A stretch of 64,000 nt of DNA, taken from positions 186,001 to 250,000 of the forward strand of contig CAJNDT010006144.1 of the NCBI GenBank assembly GCA_905221615.1, written 5' to 3'. Below, piece after piece: positions 49,075-59,425 of the stretch. A model generated the notes under the pieces. It was given only the letters and a program-made list of their open reading frames with translations. It did no database searches and was not told where the DNA came from. Each line of letters opens with the position of its first letter. Position 1 is the first letter of the stretch. The stretch comes from Symbiodinium sp. CCMP2592 (lineage: Eukaryota; Sar; Dinophyceae; Suessiales; Symbiodiniaceae). Made by a program: the position numbers and the translations under genes.

Positions 49075-49146
49075 AAGGCTTAGGTTCGTCAGTTTAGAGT
49101 TGCGGGCTTGGTGGGTGGCTCAAGGCACTGGGAATCACATACAAAG

Positions 49147-49245
49147 GGTGGAACCTGATTAAGAAACCTTAGGCCTTTATTAGGGTTCCTTATATGAATC
49201 TTAATATTTTGGGGTTATAGGGCCAGTAGTTCCTTTTTGGGGTTC
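49147..49245. mobile_element. MITE family L copy 1, decayed
   Basis: GTGGAACCTGATTAAGAAAC left; the right arm ends in AGTAGTTCC; compare 52172-52280. Confidence 0.6.
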
Positions 49246-49251
49246 ATACAA

Positions 49252-49352
49252 GGGTGGTTGTCAAAATGATGGTCACTTTCCAGGTCCTTAACATAATGCG
49301 GAACCTAATATTTAGGGTACCCAAGAAGGGGCCGCAATTTTGACAACTACCC
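49252..49352. mobile_element. MITE family D copy 4
   Basis: GGTTGTCAAAATGATGGTC left, AATTTTGACAACTACCC right. Confidence 0.88.
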
Positions 49353-49564
49353 ATAAAAGGTGAGAAAGTTTAGGGTTAAGGGCTTACGGGCTGGGGGCGT
49401 TCGGGGTTCAGGGTTTAAGGTTTAGGGTACAAGGTTAGGGAGAGGTTGGCTGAAGCTCACACAAGAATCGAAAAGGGCTCGAAGGATGGAGATCAACGAA
49501 TTGAGCTTCACTGGTGGGTAAACAGAACAAGGTTTCGGTGCACTCCATAGTATAGAACATACTA

Positions 49565-49660
49565 CGGTTGATGATATAAACCCTGCATTACCTTAAGGAC
49601 CCTATGGGAATTATGGTATATTCATTATGATGGGTCATGCAGGATTTATATCATCAACCG
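49565..49660. mobile_element. MITE family A copy 13
   Basis: 96 bp, a few internal bases deleted; TA both sides. Confidence 0.94.
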
Positions 49661-49929
49661 TACGTACAGCTAGGGACTGTGCAGGGTCAAGAGAGGAAGT
49701 GTTGATATTCAGCTCTTGGCTGCCGAACCCTCGTGGAAAACACCCTGAAACCGAAATCCTGCTTCAAACCAAAACCCCAGCCCCTAAATCACTATCCTTA
49801 CAACAATGCTGAGGTCTCCCCAAACCGTACCTGTAGCTGCAAAAACCTACGTTATTTAGGACTCCTTACTAGTTTATGGTTTCTACATAAAACTTCTTAA
49901 AAGGGTCGGTTTGGGGGCTACAGGTAAAC

Positions 49930-50037
49930 CCTATAAACCACACAAAAAGCCGCGTCTCTGCAACAGAGATGCGCTGTCGGAGGCGCCTTTTCACTGATCG
50001 GTTCGGAGCCTCCTGGCCAGCCATTTGAGGATTCAGG
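49930..50037 (-). CDS. Candidate exon, unknown product
   Basis: Minus frame PESSNGWPGGSEPISEKAPP then TAHLCCRDAAFCVVY. Confidence 0.4.
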
Positions 50038-50255
50038 GTTTAGGACATAGGGCTTTAAGTCGAAGCTTTGAGGTGAAGTCTCGAGGATTTCAGGACTAGC
50101 GTGGCATCAACATCAAGTAGATGCATAGATAGATGTGGACATGGATCCAGACGGGTCCAGACACGGACGGTTTATATACAGACAGATCCGGCTAAACACC
50201 GGGTAACGACATAGAGACATGGGCGACATGGCTTGATGCTGCACATGTGTACCAA

Positions 50256-50378
50256 CCCAGACCCCCGGGAGGATCTAGAAAGTAGATCCCCTAATTTAGG
50301 GCCCTTTTTGCTACTAAGGGTACTTTTTAGGAACCCCCATTAATGGATCTACTTTCTGGATCCTCCCGGAAGTCTGGG
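50256..50378. mobile_element. MITE family J copy 1
   Basis: CCCAGACCCCCGGGAGGATC left, GGATCCTCCCGGAAGTCTGG right, inner AGAAAGTAGATCCC pair; 123 bp. Confidence 0.9.
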
Positions 50379-50379
50379 A

Positions 50380-50487
50380 AAATGTCGCTGCTTGATTTCT
50401 GTGGTGCAGGCATGTGCCGACCTTGACGGCGCGAAGAGAAGACTCCAGCAACTCCTCACCGTGTTCTAAGTTTGCTGGTCGTTCCGG
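50380..50487 (-). CDS. Candidate exon, unknown product
   Basis: Minus frame LCPERPANLEHGEELLESSL then RAVKVGTCLHHRNQAAT. A shorter plus frame (ADLDGAKRRLQQLLTVF) competes. Confidence 0.4.
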
Positions 50488-50569
50488 GCACAGTAAGAAA
50501 TCTGAAAACCAAGCCTCAAACCCGAGACCTGCGTCCCAGCCCCAAACACGAGACCTCTACTTGGAGGGT

Positions 50570-50679
50570 CAGGGGACTTAGTACGTAAGTTTATGAGTGC
50601 ATTAATTGGAGTTATAAGTAGTGATAAGTATAGTTACCCTATTTATAACCCTAGTTACTAAGTCCCATGATCCTTTAAG
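50570..50679. mobile_element. MITE family B copy 26
   Basis: 110 bp, left tip CTTGGAGGGTCAGGGGACTT, right tip of the GATCATGGG type (mixed tips); TA both sides. Confidence 0.92.
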
Positions 50680-50689
50680 TAGCCCGACC

Positions 50690-50795
50690 CCAAGCCTCAA
50701 AGCTGAATTCACGGGGCGTGGGCTTTGTGTTTTGTAGTGCAGCTGTGGGTAGGTTACCGAGTTTAGGTATACTTAACCCTCCAAACCTAACCGTA
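50690..50795 (-). CDS. Candidate exon, unknown product
   Basis: Minus frame SIPKLGNLPTAALQNTKPTP then REFSFEAWGRA, immediately next to the family B copy. Confidence 0.4.
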
Positions 50796-50949
50796 CATTC
50801 TCTATATATAACCAAAACCCCAAACCCCGAAACCCTGTATAACAGGAACCCTTCAAGGAACACTTAAAGGATCCCTCAAAGAAGCCCCAAAATCCAAAAG
50901 CCACAGCTGTTGGCGCTTCTGCGCTTCTCCTTCTGGTTGGACACCCCCT

Positions 50950-51090
50950 TCAACCCTAAACCCTAAACCCTAAAAACCCTAAAACTCTAAAAACCCTAAA
51001 AACCCTAAAACTCTAAAAACCACTAAAAACCCCTAAAAACCCTAAAAACCCTAAAACTCTAAACCCTGAATCCCTAAAAACCCTAAACCC
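50950..51090. repeat. CCCTAAAAA tract
   Basis: CCCTAAAAACCCTAAAACTC variants, an A-expanded form of the heptamer. Confidence 0.9.
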
Positions 51091-51199
51091 CGTTCGAGGC
51101 AGAGAGCCGGGCCAAAACCCGAAATCCGTTGAAGGGTTCCCGTAAGGGTTCTCCTTTGGTCCTTTAAGGGATCCTCTAAGGGATCTATATAGTAAACCC

Positions 51200-51292
51200 C
51201 ATAAAGTTGGAAACCCGATTAAGGTCAAATAGTGCTGGGCTTCCCTTTACATTACTCTTCAGGATTGGGGCTATTGGGTTTCCAACTTTTGG
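51200..51292. mobile_element. TIR element, family P
   Basis: ATAAAGTTGGAAACCCGAT left, TTGGGTTTCCAACTTTTGG right; single copy. Confidence 0.7.
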
Positions 51293-51340
51293 GCATGTAC
51301 TGTAGGGGGTCACCTTAAGGGTTCCTTCAAGGGATCTCTC

Positions 51341-51536
51341 CTTGGAGGGGCACGGGGCTTAGTAAGGGCTCTTAAAGGGCTCCTGAAAGGGATCTGTAGG
51401 GTTCCTTGGAGGGATCTATGGGGTTTAGGGTTTAGCGGCTAGTTGGAGGGGCAGGGGACTTCGTAAGTAGGTTACAGGTAGAGTTATACGTACGTTGAAT
51501 GGAGTTACCCCAGTTATAACCCTACTTATAACCTAC
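51341..51536. mobile_element. Two truncated family B copies
   Basis: A solo left tip (CTTGGAGGGGCACGGGGCTT) at 51341 followed by GGATCTGTAGGG units, then a copy from 51442 missing its right tip. Confidence 0.8.
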
Positions 51537-51759
51537 TGGTTCTTTCCCAGACCCCAAAATTCACAAAGTAGATCCCTTAATTGGGGTTCCGATAAAGTCG
51601 GGCTTTTGGGCTTTTGAGGGTTCTACTGAGGGTTCCTTTAATTTAAAGGTTTAGGGCCAATCAGGGTTTAGGGTTTAGGGTCGAGGGTTTAACCTGGCTG
51701 TGGAACCTTTCAGAGCCGGTAAGTAGAGGGGCCCCTAAAAGAAGAATCTGTGGAAGGAA

Positions 51760-51882
51760 CCCAGACCCGCGGGAGCATCTAGAAAGTAGATCCCCTATTT
51801 TGGGGCCATTTTTGCTACTAAGGTTACTTTATAGGAACCCCCATTAAGGGATCTACTTTTTGGATCCTCGCGGGGGTCTGGG
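51760..51882. mobile_element. MITE family J copy 2
   Basis: Same arms as 50256-50378; a decayed fragment lies at 52731-52790. Confidence 0.9.
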
Positions 51883-52171
51883 TAATCGGTGAAGGAAGTC
51901 ATCAAGGCCCCAGGAAACCCAGCCTAGGGTTTAGGGCTTAGGGTTTAGCAAACCCTGCACAGCAAGGACACCTGGTTATCTGCCACTAAACCACGCGCCT
52001 AAACCCAAACCCCGAAATCCCCACACCTAAACCCTAAAGCATACTACAGAGTGGTCTCCCCGACCCTAAACCGCATAAATACTCCCCAGACCCTACACCC
52101 TAAAAGCTAAACCCTAAACCAACCCTATTCTAATCATTAAGGCCCCTTTAGAAGGCATCCAAGCCAAGCAC

Positions 52172-52280
52172 TAATGTAGGAACCTGATTAAGAAACTTGG
52201 CCCTATAACCCCAATATATTAGGATTCATGTAAGGAACCCTAATAAAGACCCAAGTTTTCTTAGTCCAGTTCCTACATTA
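52172..52280. mobile_element. MITE family L copy 2
   Basis: TAATGTAGGAACCTGATTAA left, GTCCAGTTCCTACATTA right. It sits inside an older family F element, whose halves (TTCTAATCATTAAGGCCCC and GGCCCCCAAAAAAATAGC) lie on each side. Confidence 0.85.
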
Positions 52281-52409
52281 GGGATCACATCAACTATACT
52301 ATAATTCTACTAATGGCCCCCAAAAAAATAGCATAGGTAATGCTTGAAGCTCCTATATTGTAGTACCCGTATAGTATCCCTTATAGTAACCCTTATACAC
52401 ACTGTAAAG

Positions 52410-52500
52410 GGACCCAGCCATCTCGTCCTCCACGGTCGGCTCGACCTTGGCAGGTAGTGCACTGCAGGCATCGGCAACCAGCCTCAGCCAGGAAGTGGGG
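52410..52500 (-). CDS. Candidate exon, unknown product
   Basis: Minus frame TSWLRLVADACSALPAKVEP then TVEDEMAGS. Confidence 0.4.
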
Positions 52501-53174
52501 CTGTAGGGTTTAGGGGTTTGGGGTTCAGGAGTCGAGGAGTTTCGGGGCTTTGGGTTTAGGAGGGTTTTGGAGTTTCGGAGTTTCGGGGTGTAGGGTTTGC
52601 GGATTTTAGGGTTTAGGGGTTTTGGAGTATTTTGCGGGCCTCTTCAAAGGGATATGTAGGGTGGGGAAGGAAGAGTGTTGACCTGGGTAGTTGGCTCAGG
52701 GTTTAACATTACGTGACAGCGCGAAAGCCCCGCGGGAGGATCTAAAGAAGTAGGTCCCATACTTCTACGAATTTGATCCTTCCAAGGGAAGCATGCCTTG
52801 ACGATTGATATGACTGCGGCTCAGGACTCAGGTTTCTTTTTTCGGTTTTAGGGTTATGCAAAAAATACACCTGAAAACCCCAAACCCTAAAAACCCTAAA
52901 AACGCTAAAGACCCTAAAGACCCTAAAGACCCTAAAACTCTAAACCCTAACAGCCCCTGTGAGAAATCTCGACAGAGGAACTCAGCGGGTAGGTTCGTGG
53001 GGAGGACCATGGTGTTCCTCTGGAGGCACATGCTTGCCAAGTCCTGTCGCCAGGGCAGGGTCTAGGATTCGGGGTCCAGGGTCTAGGATTTTAGGGTTTA
53101 GGATTCATGGTTTAGGGTTTAAGGTCTAAGGCTTAGGGTGATGTTGATGCAAAGTGGGGGGGGTACGTAATCTA

Positions 53175-53395
53175 GGGCTCCTGGGGACTAGGATTCGTAA
53201 GTGTGTATTCAATACGCCTTGATGCAGCAATGCAGCTAAAATCATCATATGAAAACCTACAATAACTTAAGGTATATGATTTAGCTCCGGCACATGGGGC
53301 TCTCTGAATAGGGGCTCTCATGCTGGGTGCAAGGTTTCGGGGCCGTAGGGTCAGGATTGTCAGAGGAATCAACCGCAACAAACCTCGCTTCCATA
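53175..53395 (-). CDS. Candidate exon(s), unknown product
   Basis: Two minus frames: VAVDSSDNPDPTAPKPCTQH then ESPYSESPMCRS over the right half, and AGAKSYTLSYCRFSYDDFSC then RRIEYTLTNPSPQEP over the left. Confidence 0.35.
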
Positions 53396-53474
53396 AGTCT
53401 CGTTTTAGGGTTTAGGGGCCAGGGGTTTAGGGCCCGAAGCTTAGTGGCTTAGGGTTCGGGGTTAAGGGTTTAAA

Positions 53475-53707
53475 GTGCTCGAGTTGGCTTTGCTCTTGCT
53501 ACAGGTGCTGATGGTCTTGCTGTTGTTGATGATGGCCTGTTGTTGCTGCTGCGCCGAGGTCGCGATGGCGCGGCTGTCGGATGAGAATCCCAGGGCTGGT
53601 GCCGATGTCACTGTCGTCTCGCCGACTTTTGCCTGTGTGGTGCGATGATAAAGCATATGGGTACTAAATAATCCCTTGCAATCCTCGCAGTACCTCGTTA
53701 TAAGCAC
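53475..53707 (-). CDS. Candidate exon, Gln/Ser/Thr-rich
   Basis: About 78 minus codons: RYCEDCKGLFSTHMLYHRTT, KVGETTVTSAPALGFSSDSR, QQQQAIINNSKTISTCSKSK, ending where CCCTAAA DNA begins. The CEDC pair is the only motif. Confidence 0.45.
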
Positions 53708-53749
53708 AGCAGAACTCGAGTTCTAATAGAAAATCGAAACCCCAATTGA

Positions 53750-53880
53750 ACCCTAAACCTCTAAACCCCTACACCCCTACTAAACCCCGAAAATCCTGAA
53801 CCTCTACACCCCTAAACCCCGAAACCCCTAAACCTCTACACCCCTAAACCCCGAGAATCCTAAACCCCTAAACCTTAAGC
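53750..53880. repeat. CCCCTAAA / CCTCTACACC tract
   Basis: Degenerate heptamers with a recurrent CCTCTACACCCCTAAACCCC unit. Confidence 0.9.
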
Positions 53881-53884
53881 CCCA

Positions 53885-53975
53885 AAAAGTCCCAGAAGCT
53901 CCTGGGGCTCAGGGCAGAGGGAGCTTCCTTGGAGGCGAGCCAGAAACTCTGCGGCGCGCAAAGAGGGATTGGGAT
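53885..53975 (-). CDS. Candidate exon, unknown product
   Basis: Minus frame PNPSLRAAEFLARLQGSSLC then PEPQELLGLFG. Confidence 0.4.
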
Positions 53976-54066
53976 CTGGGTTTAGTTAGGGTTTAGGGTT
54001 TAGGGTTTAGGGTTTAGGGACCCCTAATTCCTAGACCCTACATCCTAAACCCCAAGCACTAAATCT

Positions 54067-54176
54067 GACTTTCCGAAAATAGGGGAACTTAAGATAGTAC
54101 CTTCAATGCCTTAAATAGTAAAATCCTTATGATAAGGACCCCAAACTATGGCACCCCTAATTATCGGAAACTCCCA
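54067..54176. mobile_element. MITE family C copy 10
   Basis: 110 bp with a short duplication near TAGTACCTTCAATGCC. Confidence 0.85.
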
Positions 54177-54189
54177 AGGTTCAATGCAG

Positions 54190-54458
54190 CAAACCTGGGT
54201 GTGGGGTTCAGAGCATGGCCTTAGATCGAGGATTTTTAAGGTGTTGGCTTCGCTCCAAAGAAGCGTCTCAATAGAATGTTCCGGGGTTTCAGCAGGCTTT
54301 TGGTGCGTCTTAGTGAAGCTCTGATGACTTATAACAAGGGCTCTCATATGGTAGAAACAGCGTCTTTCCCGCAAGGCGCGGAGTCCGGCGTACTAGAGCT
54401 CTGCCCTCCGGGCAGAGGAAGAGCAATGGGCCCTTCGACACGTGGTCGAGGCCCAGGT
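54190..54458 (-). CDS. Candidate exon(s), unknown product
   Basis: Right part: GLDHVSKGPLLFLCPEGRAL and RLAGKTLFLPYESPCYKSSE. Left part in another frame: FTKTHQKPAETPEHSIETLL and EANTLKILDLRPCSEPHTQV. Two exons or one with a frame problem. A plus frame is open as well. Confidence 0.4.
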
Positions 54459-54561
54459 GAGGGCATTCTGAAAAATGTTTAGGATCTAGGACTGAGGGAT
54501 AGGGGGTGTAGGCCTAGGGGATCTACAAGGGGATCTATAGGGTTTTGGGGTTTTGGGTCTA

Positions 54562-54662
54562 CGGTTGATGATATAAATCCTGCATTACCTGAAGGACCTT
54601 AAACTATGGGAATTATGGTATATTCCTTAATATGGGTAAGGCAGGATTTATATCATCAACCG
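54562..54662. mobile_element. MITE family A copy 14
   Basis: 101 bp, entered at GGGTC|TA, TA on the right. Confidence 0.95.
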
Positions 54663-55150
54663 TAGGATTGAGGGTTCAGAGTTTAGGGCCTAAGGGTGGC
54701 TTTATCAGGAGCATCTTTGATCAGAATGTGGCTTTAAAGGTTCTCATCAGCTTGTTGAGGAGTGTGTTGGGGTTCGATAAAGTTAAAATAGGCCTGGATG
54801 GAGGGTCACAATGTCCTATAGTTTGGGTACTGGCCTGGTCTAAAATGAGGGGTCATGTAAAGGGCTATACATGACTTTATTATACATAGTCTCTAAGCCC
54901 TAAACCACATTATCTTACAGAGTGGAGGCAATACCGACTCTAGGGGCTAGCATTGACAGAGACCTCTACATTAAATCGATGGCCGGCGCTTAGCGCCCGA
55001 ACCCCCCCCCCCAAAGCCCTAATCTACACCGTAAACCCTAAACCCTAAGCTTCGGGTTCAGAGGTTTAACAAGAAGCCTGGCTTTGGGGATAAGGATTTT
55101 TGTGATTGTTGGTGAAGTCTTGGGCCTTGGGTTTGAAGTTCGAAGTTTCT

Positions 55151-55262
55151 GGTTGAGGCTGTCATACGATATTATAAACCCTGCCTTACCCATAATAAGG
55201 AATATACAATAACTTCCATAGTTTAGGGTCCTTAAGGTAATGCAGGATTTCTATCATCAACC
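55151..55262. mobile_element. MITE family A copy 15, left tip decayed
   Basis: GATATTATAAACCCTGCC left, GGATTTCTATCATCAACC right. Confidence 0.85.
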
Positions 55263-55276
55263 TCAGTGGATAATAT

Positions 55277-55377
55277 CGGGGCCCTGATAATCAAAATTCA
55301 AGTCTTTGGCAGCATGTTACAACATACTTATATTGAGCAACCCCGAGGCATAGTAGTGGTAATGATTCAAGCCCCCA
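55277..55377. mobile_element. MITE family F copy 8
   Basis: GGGGCCCTGATAATCAAAAT left, AATGATTCAAGCCCCC right. Confidence 0.75.
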
Positions 55378-55439
55378 TAATAGAGGGTTTACGGGTTTGG
55401 GTATAGGGAATAGGGTTTAGGGTTTGGGTTTTAATTATA

Positions 55440-55843
55440 CAGCGTGTTGAAAATGATGTCGTCCGGCTGCAGTCCCCAAGGGCCGCGCGAAGGGACAGTA
55501 AATTCAGAACACCCTGCGGTGGTAGTCTTTGGGCGCATTGGGCCCGTGCAGACAAATCCTCATCAAGCGTTGAAGATAGCATAGGATCTGCATCGCTTTG
55601 ACTCCTGGGAGAAATCTCCTGACGCCAGTTTTCAACATGTGAGGGTTCTCTAAATCGGGGGGATAAGATGTAACTCTGAGAAACTACGGATCCCCAAAAC
55701 GGAGCCTGATGTACAGAACTCTCCATGTGAAGCCACGGCAGCCGGCACTCCCAGGAAACTCGCCAAGCCTGCTGAGTGTAGCAGAAGCGAAATTCAAACC
55801 TGTACGTTGTGTACTCAGGGAACGAATCATGCCTGTCGGATGG
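55440..55843 (-). CDS. Candidate large exon, unknown product
   Basis: After a GGTAGAAG acceptor the minus strand stays open for about 134 codons in unique DNA: RHDSFPEYTTYRFEFRFCYT, QQAWRVSWECRLPWLHMESS, QSDADPMLSSTLDEDLSARA, LPPQGVLNLLSLRAALGDCS. It includes an internal ATG (MESSVHQAP), so it could also be a first exon. No family is recognised. Confidence 0.5.
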
Positions 55844-56079
55844 TGTCGACCGCTTCTACCATCAAAAGCAGTAGACCCTATAACTACACCCGTAACCCAG
55901 GAAGCCTCGCGTTTCAGAACCTACGCCCTGTCCTTGACAAGGACAAATCCCCAACCACAATCCTTAGAATTCGAATCCTAGAACAGCTTGGAAGTCGATG
56001 GTTTTGCCTGGGGGTCTGCTGGTTTAGCTCTGCACTCGAATGATCGATTCCGGGAATGAGTCTGAAAGACCCACCCATG

Positions 56080-56170
56080 TAGCTCCTTTTTGGGGTTCAT
56101 CTATAGAATTCTATAAGATAATCCCAAAAACCCTAAACCCTAAACCCCTATGTTCCCAAAAAGGAACTAC
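56080..56170. mobile_element. TIR element with TTCCTTTTTGGG arms
   Basis: TAGCTCCTTTTTGGGGTTCA left, TGTTCCCAAAAAGGAACTAC right, with CCCTAAACCCTAAA in its middle: a telomere-like core inside the element. Confidence 0.65.
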
Positions 56171-56319
56171 TATGGGGACTACTGGAATACGCAGGGCACC
56201 CCTCGAGGTCGTGACAACGCTAGACCTCCCTAAGACTTCCGAATAGAAGGGGTGTCTTATATTAGGGTCCCCTATTTTGGTTTAGGGTTTAGGGTTTAGG
56301 GTTTCGGAAACTCCCACAT

Positions 56320-56549
56320 AGTGTGTCCCAACCTGAACCCCCGCATTGCACTTCCAAGCAATGTACCCCACAAGACATGAATACAAAATCTCTGAACTCT
56401 ACACTACAAGACCCCGCGTCTTGAAATGAATCGCCAGGACGTGTAGATCCTAGAGGCAGATATGGCCGGCACCATTCACTCGCATTGAATTCGTGGGCGC
56501 CATCGTGCATGGGACTTTGGCTCCCAGAAACCATCGGAAGCCCGGTCAT
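56320..56549 (-). CDS. Candidate exon with ATG, unknown product
   Basis: Starts MTGLPMVSGSQSPMHDGAHE, then EFNASEWCRPYLPLGSTRPG and RDFVFMSCGVHCLEVQCGGS. It begins at the very edge of family B copy 28 and ends in TTTAGGG DNA. Cys-rich last third. Confidence 0.45.
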
Positions 56550-56551
56550 TA

Positions 56552-56671
56552 CTTAGAGGATCATGGGACTTAGTAAGTAGGTTATTCATGGGGTTATAAG
56601 TCCCCTAAGTGGGGTTATCCTAATCATAACCTACTTATAACCTTACTTACTAAGTCCCATGAGCCTTCAAG
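56552..56671. mobile_element. MITE family B copy 28
   Basis: 120 bp, TA both sides. Confidence 0.94.
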
Positions 56672-56867
56672 TACCCTTCAAGGTGCAGAGTGCAGAGGAG
56701 GAGCCCACCAACCCGAAACCCTAAACCCCAAGGGCCCTGGAGAACACAAGTAGAACTTCTACAGTCCCCACATAATGCTCATAGAGATCTCTCCCTAAAC
56801 CCTGAAACTCTTAACCCTAAAGTCCCTATACTAAACCCCTATGGTAGCCCTTCTAGCCCCGCTTGAA

Positions 56868-56957
56868 AGGAACCCTTTAAAAAAAGAAAGAAAAAGGAAC
56901 CCTTTTTAAAAAAGAAAGAAAGGAACCCTTTTTTAAAAGAAAGAAAAAAGGAACCCA
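56868..56957. repeat. About 32-bp tandem repeat, GGAACCCTTTTT + A-rich
   Basis: Three units of AAAGAAAGAAA with GGAACCC. Confidence 0.88.
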
Positions 56958-57210
56958 AGGGTCTCGAAGAGTCTATAAGCCTAGATCGGACCTCGGGTCG
57001 AGTGCCTGCAGCTTGAAACTTTAGGGACCCCTATAAATCCCTTATTGGGAACCCTTTAAGGAACCTTTTAAAATGAACCCTTTAAGGAACCCTGAACGAC
57101 CCGTTTCTGTCTCGACATGATCAGGGAAGCGGTGTTATGCTGGAGAGTTTAGGCTTGAGACGCTCCGGTTTACGCCTTCAGGTTTGGTAAGGAGTGTAGG
57201 CTTTGAAGGC

Positions 57211-57315
57211 TACCGTAATTTACCAAAACCTATTTTGTTGTAGGGCCCCTATAAACTCCATGTTAAGGTTTGTAATAAGAACCTACATAAAAGTAGGGTT
57301 TGGTAGGTTAAGGTA
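57211..57315. mobile_element. MITE family K copy 2
   Basis: TACCGTAATTTACCAAAACC left, GGGTTTGGTAGGTTAAGGTA right. Confidence 0.82.
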
Positions 57316-57544
57316 GAAGCATAACATACCAGTCGTCCAAATAGAACCCTTTAAAAGAAGACCTTAAGTTAAAGGAACCCTTGCAGGAACGGAACCATTA
57401 TTGTAGGGAACGCTTATATGGAACCGTTATAAGGAACCCTTAAAAGACTACATCAAAGATTTCAGGCTATAGAGCGCGAGGTTAGAGTTTCGGGTTTAGG
57501 GGTCAGGGCTTACGGTTCAGGGCTTCGGGTTTAGGTGTTGCGGA

Positions 57545-57737
57545 TCGATTTCGCGACATGGCTCCGATGATGGCAAACTTCAAAAAATGAAAGCGCGTCA
57601 ACGAATTTGCACCACTGGCGTCTGAAGGACGAACACAACCGACTGTGCCGGAGCACGCAATATGCCGTACAACAGCTGACCTCACTGCAGTATGATTCAC
57701 TCACGCTGCTGTGTTGAACAAGGCTCTCATACTGCAC
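57545..57737 (-). CDS. Candidate exon, frame uncertain
   Basis: Two long minus frames: HTAVRSAVVRHIACSGTVGC and FLKFAIIGAMSRNRSATP, or SYCSEVSCCTAYCVLRHSRL and FVDALSFFEVCHHRSHVAKS. Confidence 0.4.
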
Positions 57738-57867
57738 AGTGCTAGACTTTGCGACAGGAAACCCTAAACCCTATACCCTGAACTCTGAACCCCTAAACCC
57801 TAAACCCTCCATTCCTAGTCCCATGACACACAACAGCAAGGCTTATAAGCTCTCAACCCGGGACTCA

Positions 57868-58030
57868 TCCTTTAAGGGTCCCCTTTAGGGTTCCTTTTTG
57901 AGTCCCCTCTAGGGCCCCTTTAAGACTTTAAGAATCCCCTTTAGGGTTCCTTTAAGGGTCCCCTTTAGGGTTCCTTTAAGGTTCCCCTTTAGGGCTTATT
58001 TAAGAGTCCCCTCTAGGGTTCCTTCAAGAG
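57868..58030. repeat. 24-bp minisatellite, CCCCTTTAGGGTTCCTTTAA units
   Basis: About seven units; the heptamer TTTAGGG is embedded in each. Confidence 0.92.
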
Positions 58031-58244
58031 TAAACCCGGAACCCTGAAAAGCCAACCCACAAGCCATACGTAAACGCTAGCGCTCAAAATCCTGAACTCT
58101 TATGCCCTGAGCCCTGGGCTATTCTACCGTGCCAGACATGACCGTGCGGATACATAGCCCTCATCAGAGTACCCACCATCCTAGTATGTATGTATGTCCA
58201 TATGGATACATGTGCATATAATACACACACAGACATGTGCGTGT

Positions 58245-58366
58245 GCATCTTGGGATCTCTGCGTATCTCTACACAGTCCTTTCGGCCCATACACTACCGA
58301 AACGATGCCTTCAGTCAGTGAGCAATACTCGGGGCTGCTGTGTAAGCCCTCTATGATCAAACACAA
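58245..58366 (-). CDS. Candidate exon, unknown product
   Basis: Minus frame CLIIEGLHSSPEYCSLTEGI then VSVVYGPKGLCRDTQRSQDA. Confidence 0.4.
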
Positions 58367-58459
58367 TGTGAGGCCGAGCCAGCTTGGGATTTAGGGGCTT
58401 AGGCTTCAGGGCTAGGGTTTAGGATATAGGCGGGGCTTCGGGTTCCATAGTGGGGAAAC

Positions 58460-58550
58460 CTTTACACTGTCTTTGATTGCCTTGTACAGGGGCTGTGAGC
58501 TCTAAGCCCGTATCGGCAAGGTGGGGAATCTCGGGCCACTTCAGATTGGG
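58460..58550 (-). CDS. Candidate exon, unknown product
   Basis: Minus frame PNLKWPEIPHLADTGLELTA then PVQGNQRQCK, followed by GTTTCC. Confidence 0.4.
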
Positions 58551-58599
58551 ATTCAGGGTCTAATTAGGATTTCAGTGTGCTGTGGGTAGGCTTTGCGAA

Positions 58600-58735
58600 C
58601 TTCCGATTACGGCCCGGCCTCCAAAATCGATGGGCACTTCGGAAAGACAGTCAGCTCAGACAGACTTTGAGCGGCGACGATGAACATGCGGCCGCGTGTT
58701 GAACTGGATAAAGGTCCTGGCTTGGCACTCCGGCT
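58600..58735 (-). CDS. Candidate exon, unknown product
   Basis: Minus frame AKPGPLSSSTRGRMFIVAAQ then SLSELTVFPKCPSILEAGP. Confidence 0.4.
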
Positions 58736-58889
58736 CTAGGGGCTTAGGCTTTAAGGTTTAATGTGTACGCTTTAAGTTGTGGTTTAAGGTTGAGGGTGTA
58801 GGGAAAAGGCTGTAGGGTTTAGGGTTTACAGGTTTTGGGTGCCTCCTATAGTCCTATAGTGACTCGAAACATTCACAACTAATCCGGAA

Positions 58890-58965
58890 TCCTTCAACCC
58901 GTAAGTCTGTGCTGGTAGCAAAAACATCGAACGCCAGCAGTCGTCAACGATAGTCATGGGTTTTC
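58890..58965 (-). CDS. Candidate exon
   Basis: Minus frame MTIVDDCWRSMFLLPAQTYG; short. Confidence 0.35.
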
Positions 58966-59189
58966 ACTGACGCCCAGAACCCTGGACCCTGGCTCTCATA
59001 AGAAGAAGCATTGCTTCGGACTCACCCGCTGTACATGATACTAAACGATTCCCCAGAACCCTGTTCGAACTATGAAGGCCCCCCGATTAGGTTCCCCAGT
59101 GTCCCCTTAATGATAAGGGTATCCGTTCCGGTTTAGGGTATAGGGTTTAGCATTTTGATCACGGAGCCCTAGAATGAACGGGGCAAAAG

Positions 59190-59290
59190 GGTCCTACCGA
59201 GGAATTTGGCCGAGCCCAGCGTCCTCTCAACTGGCAGCTGCGCGGAACCCTGGCGGAGAACGTGGAATGCACAGCAGAGGACCACAACAA
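59190..59290 (-). CDS. Candidate exon, hydrophobic start, GTAGGA donor
   Basis: Minus frame LVVVLCCAFHVLRQGSAQLP then VERTLGSAKFL, ending at GTAGGA. LVVVLCCAFHVL could be part of a signal or membrane helix. Confidence 0.4.
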
Positions 59291-59292
59291 GG

Positions 59293-59386
59293 TAGCGGCC
59301 TGAATGATTAGAATGGGGCTTTGAGCTCCGTTTTACTATACTTATAATTCGGAACCCCGAAAATACTCATAGTAAGGAATTCCCAA
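59293..59386. mobile_element. MITE family F copy 9
   Basis: GCGGCCTGAATGATTAGAAT left; right arm decayed. Confidence 0.65.
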
Positions 59387-59425
59387 AGGGACCAGATCCT
59401 CGAAGAATCCAAGGACTCTGTGCTT

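Noticed and set aside
57840-58030. Terminator-like T-runs within AGGGTTCCTTT units
   Set aside because: These are minisatellite units, and bacterial-type terminators do not apply in a eukaryotic nuclear genome.
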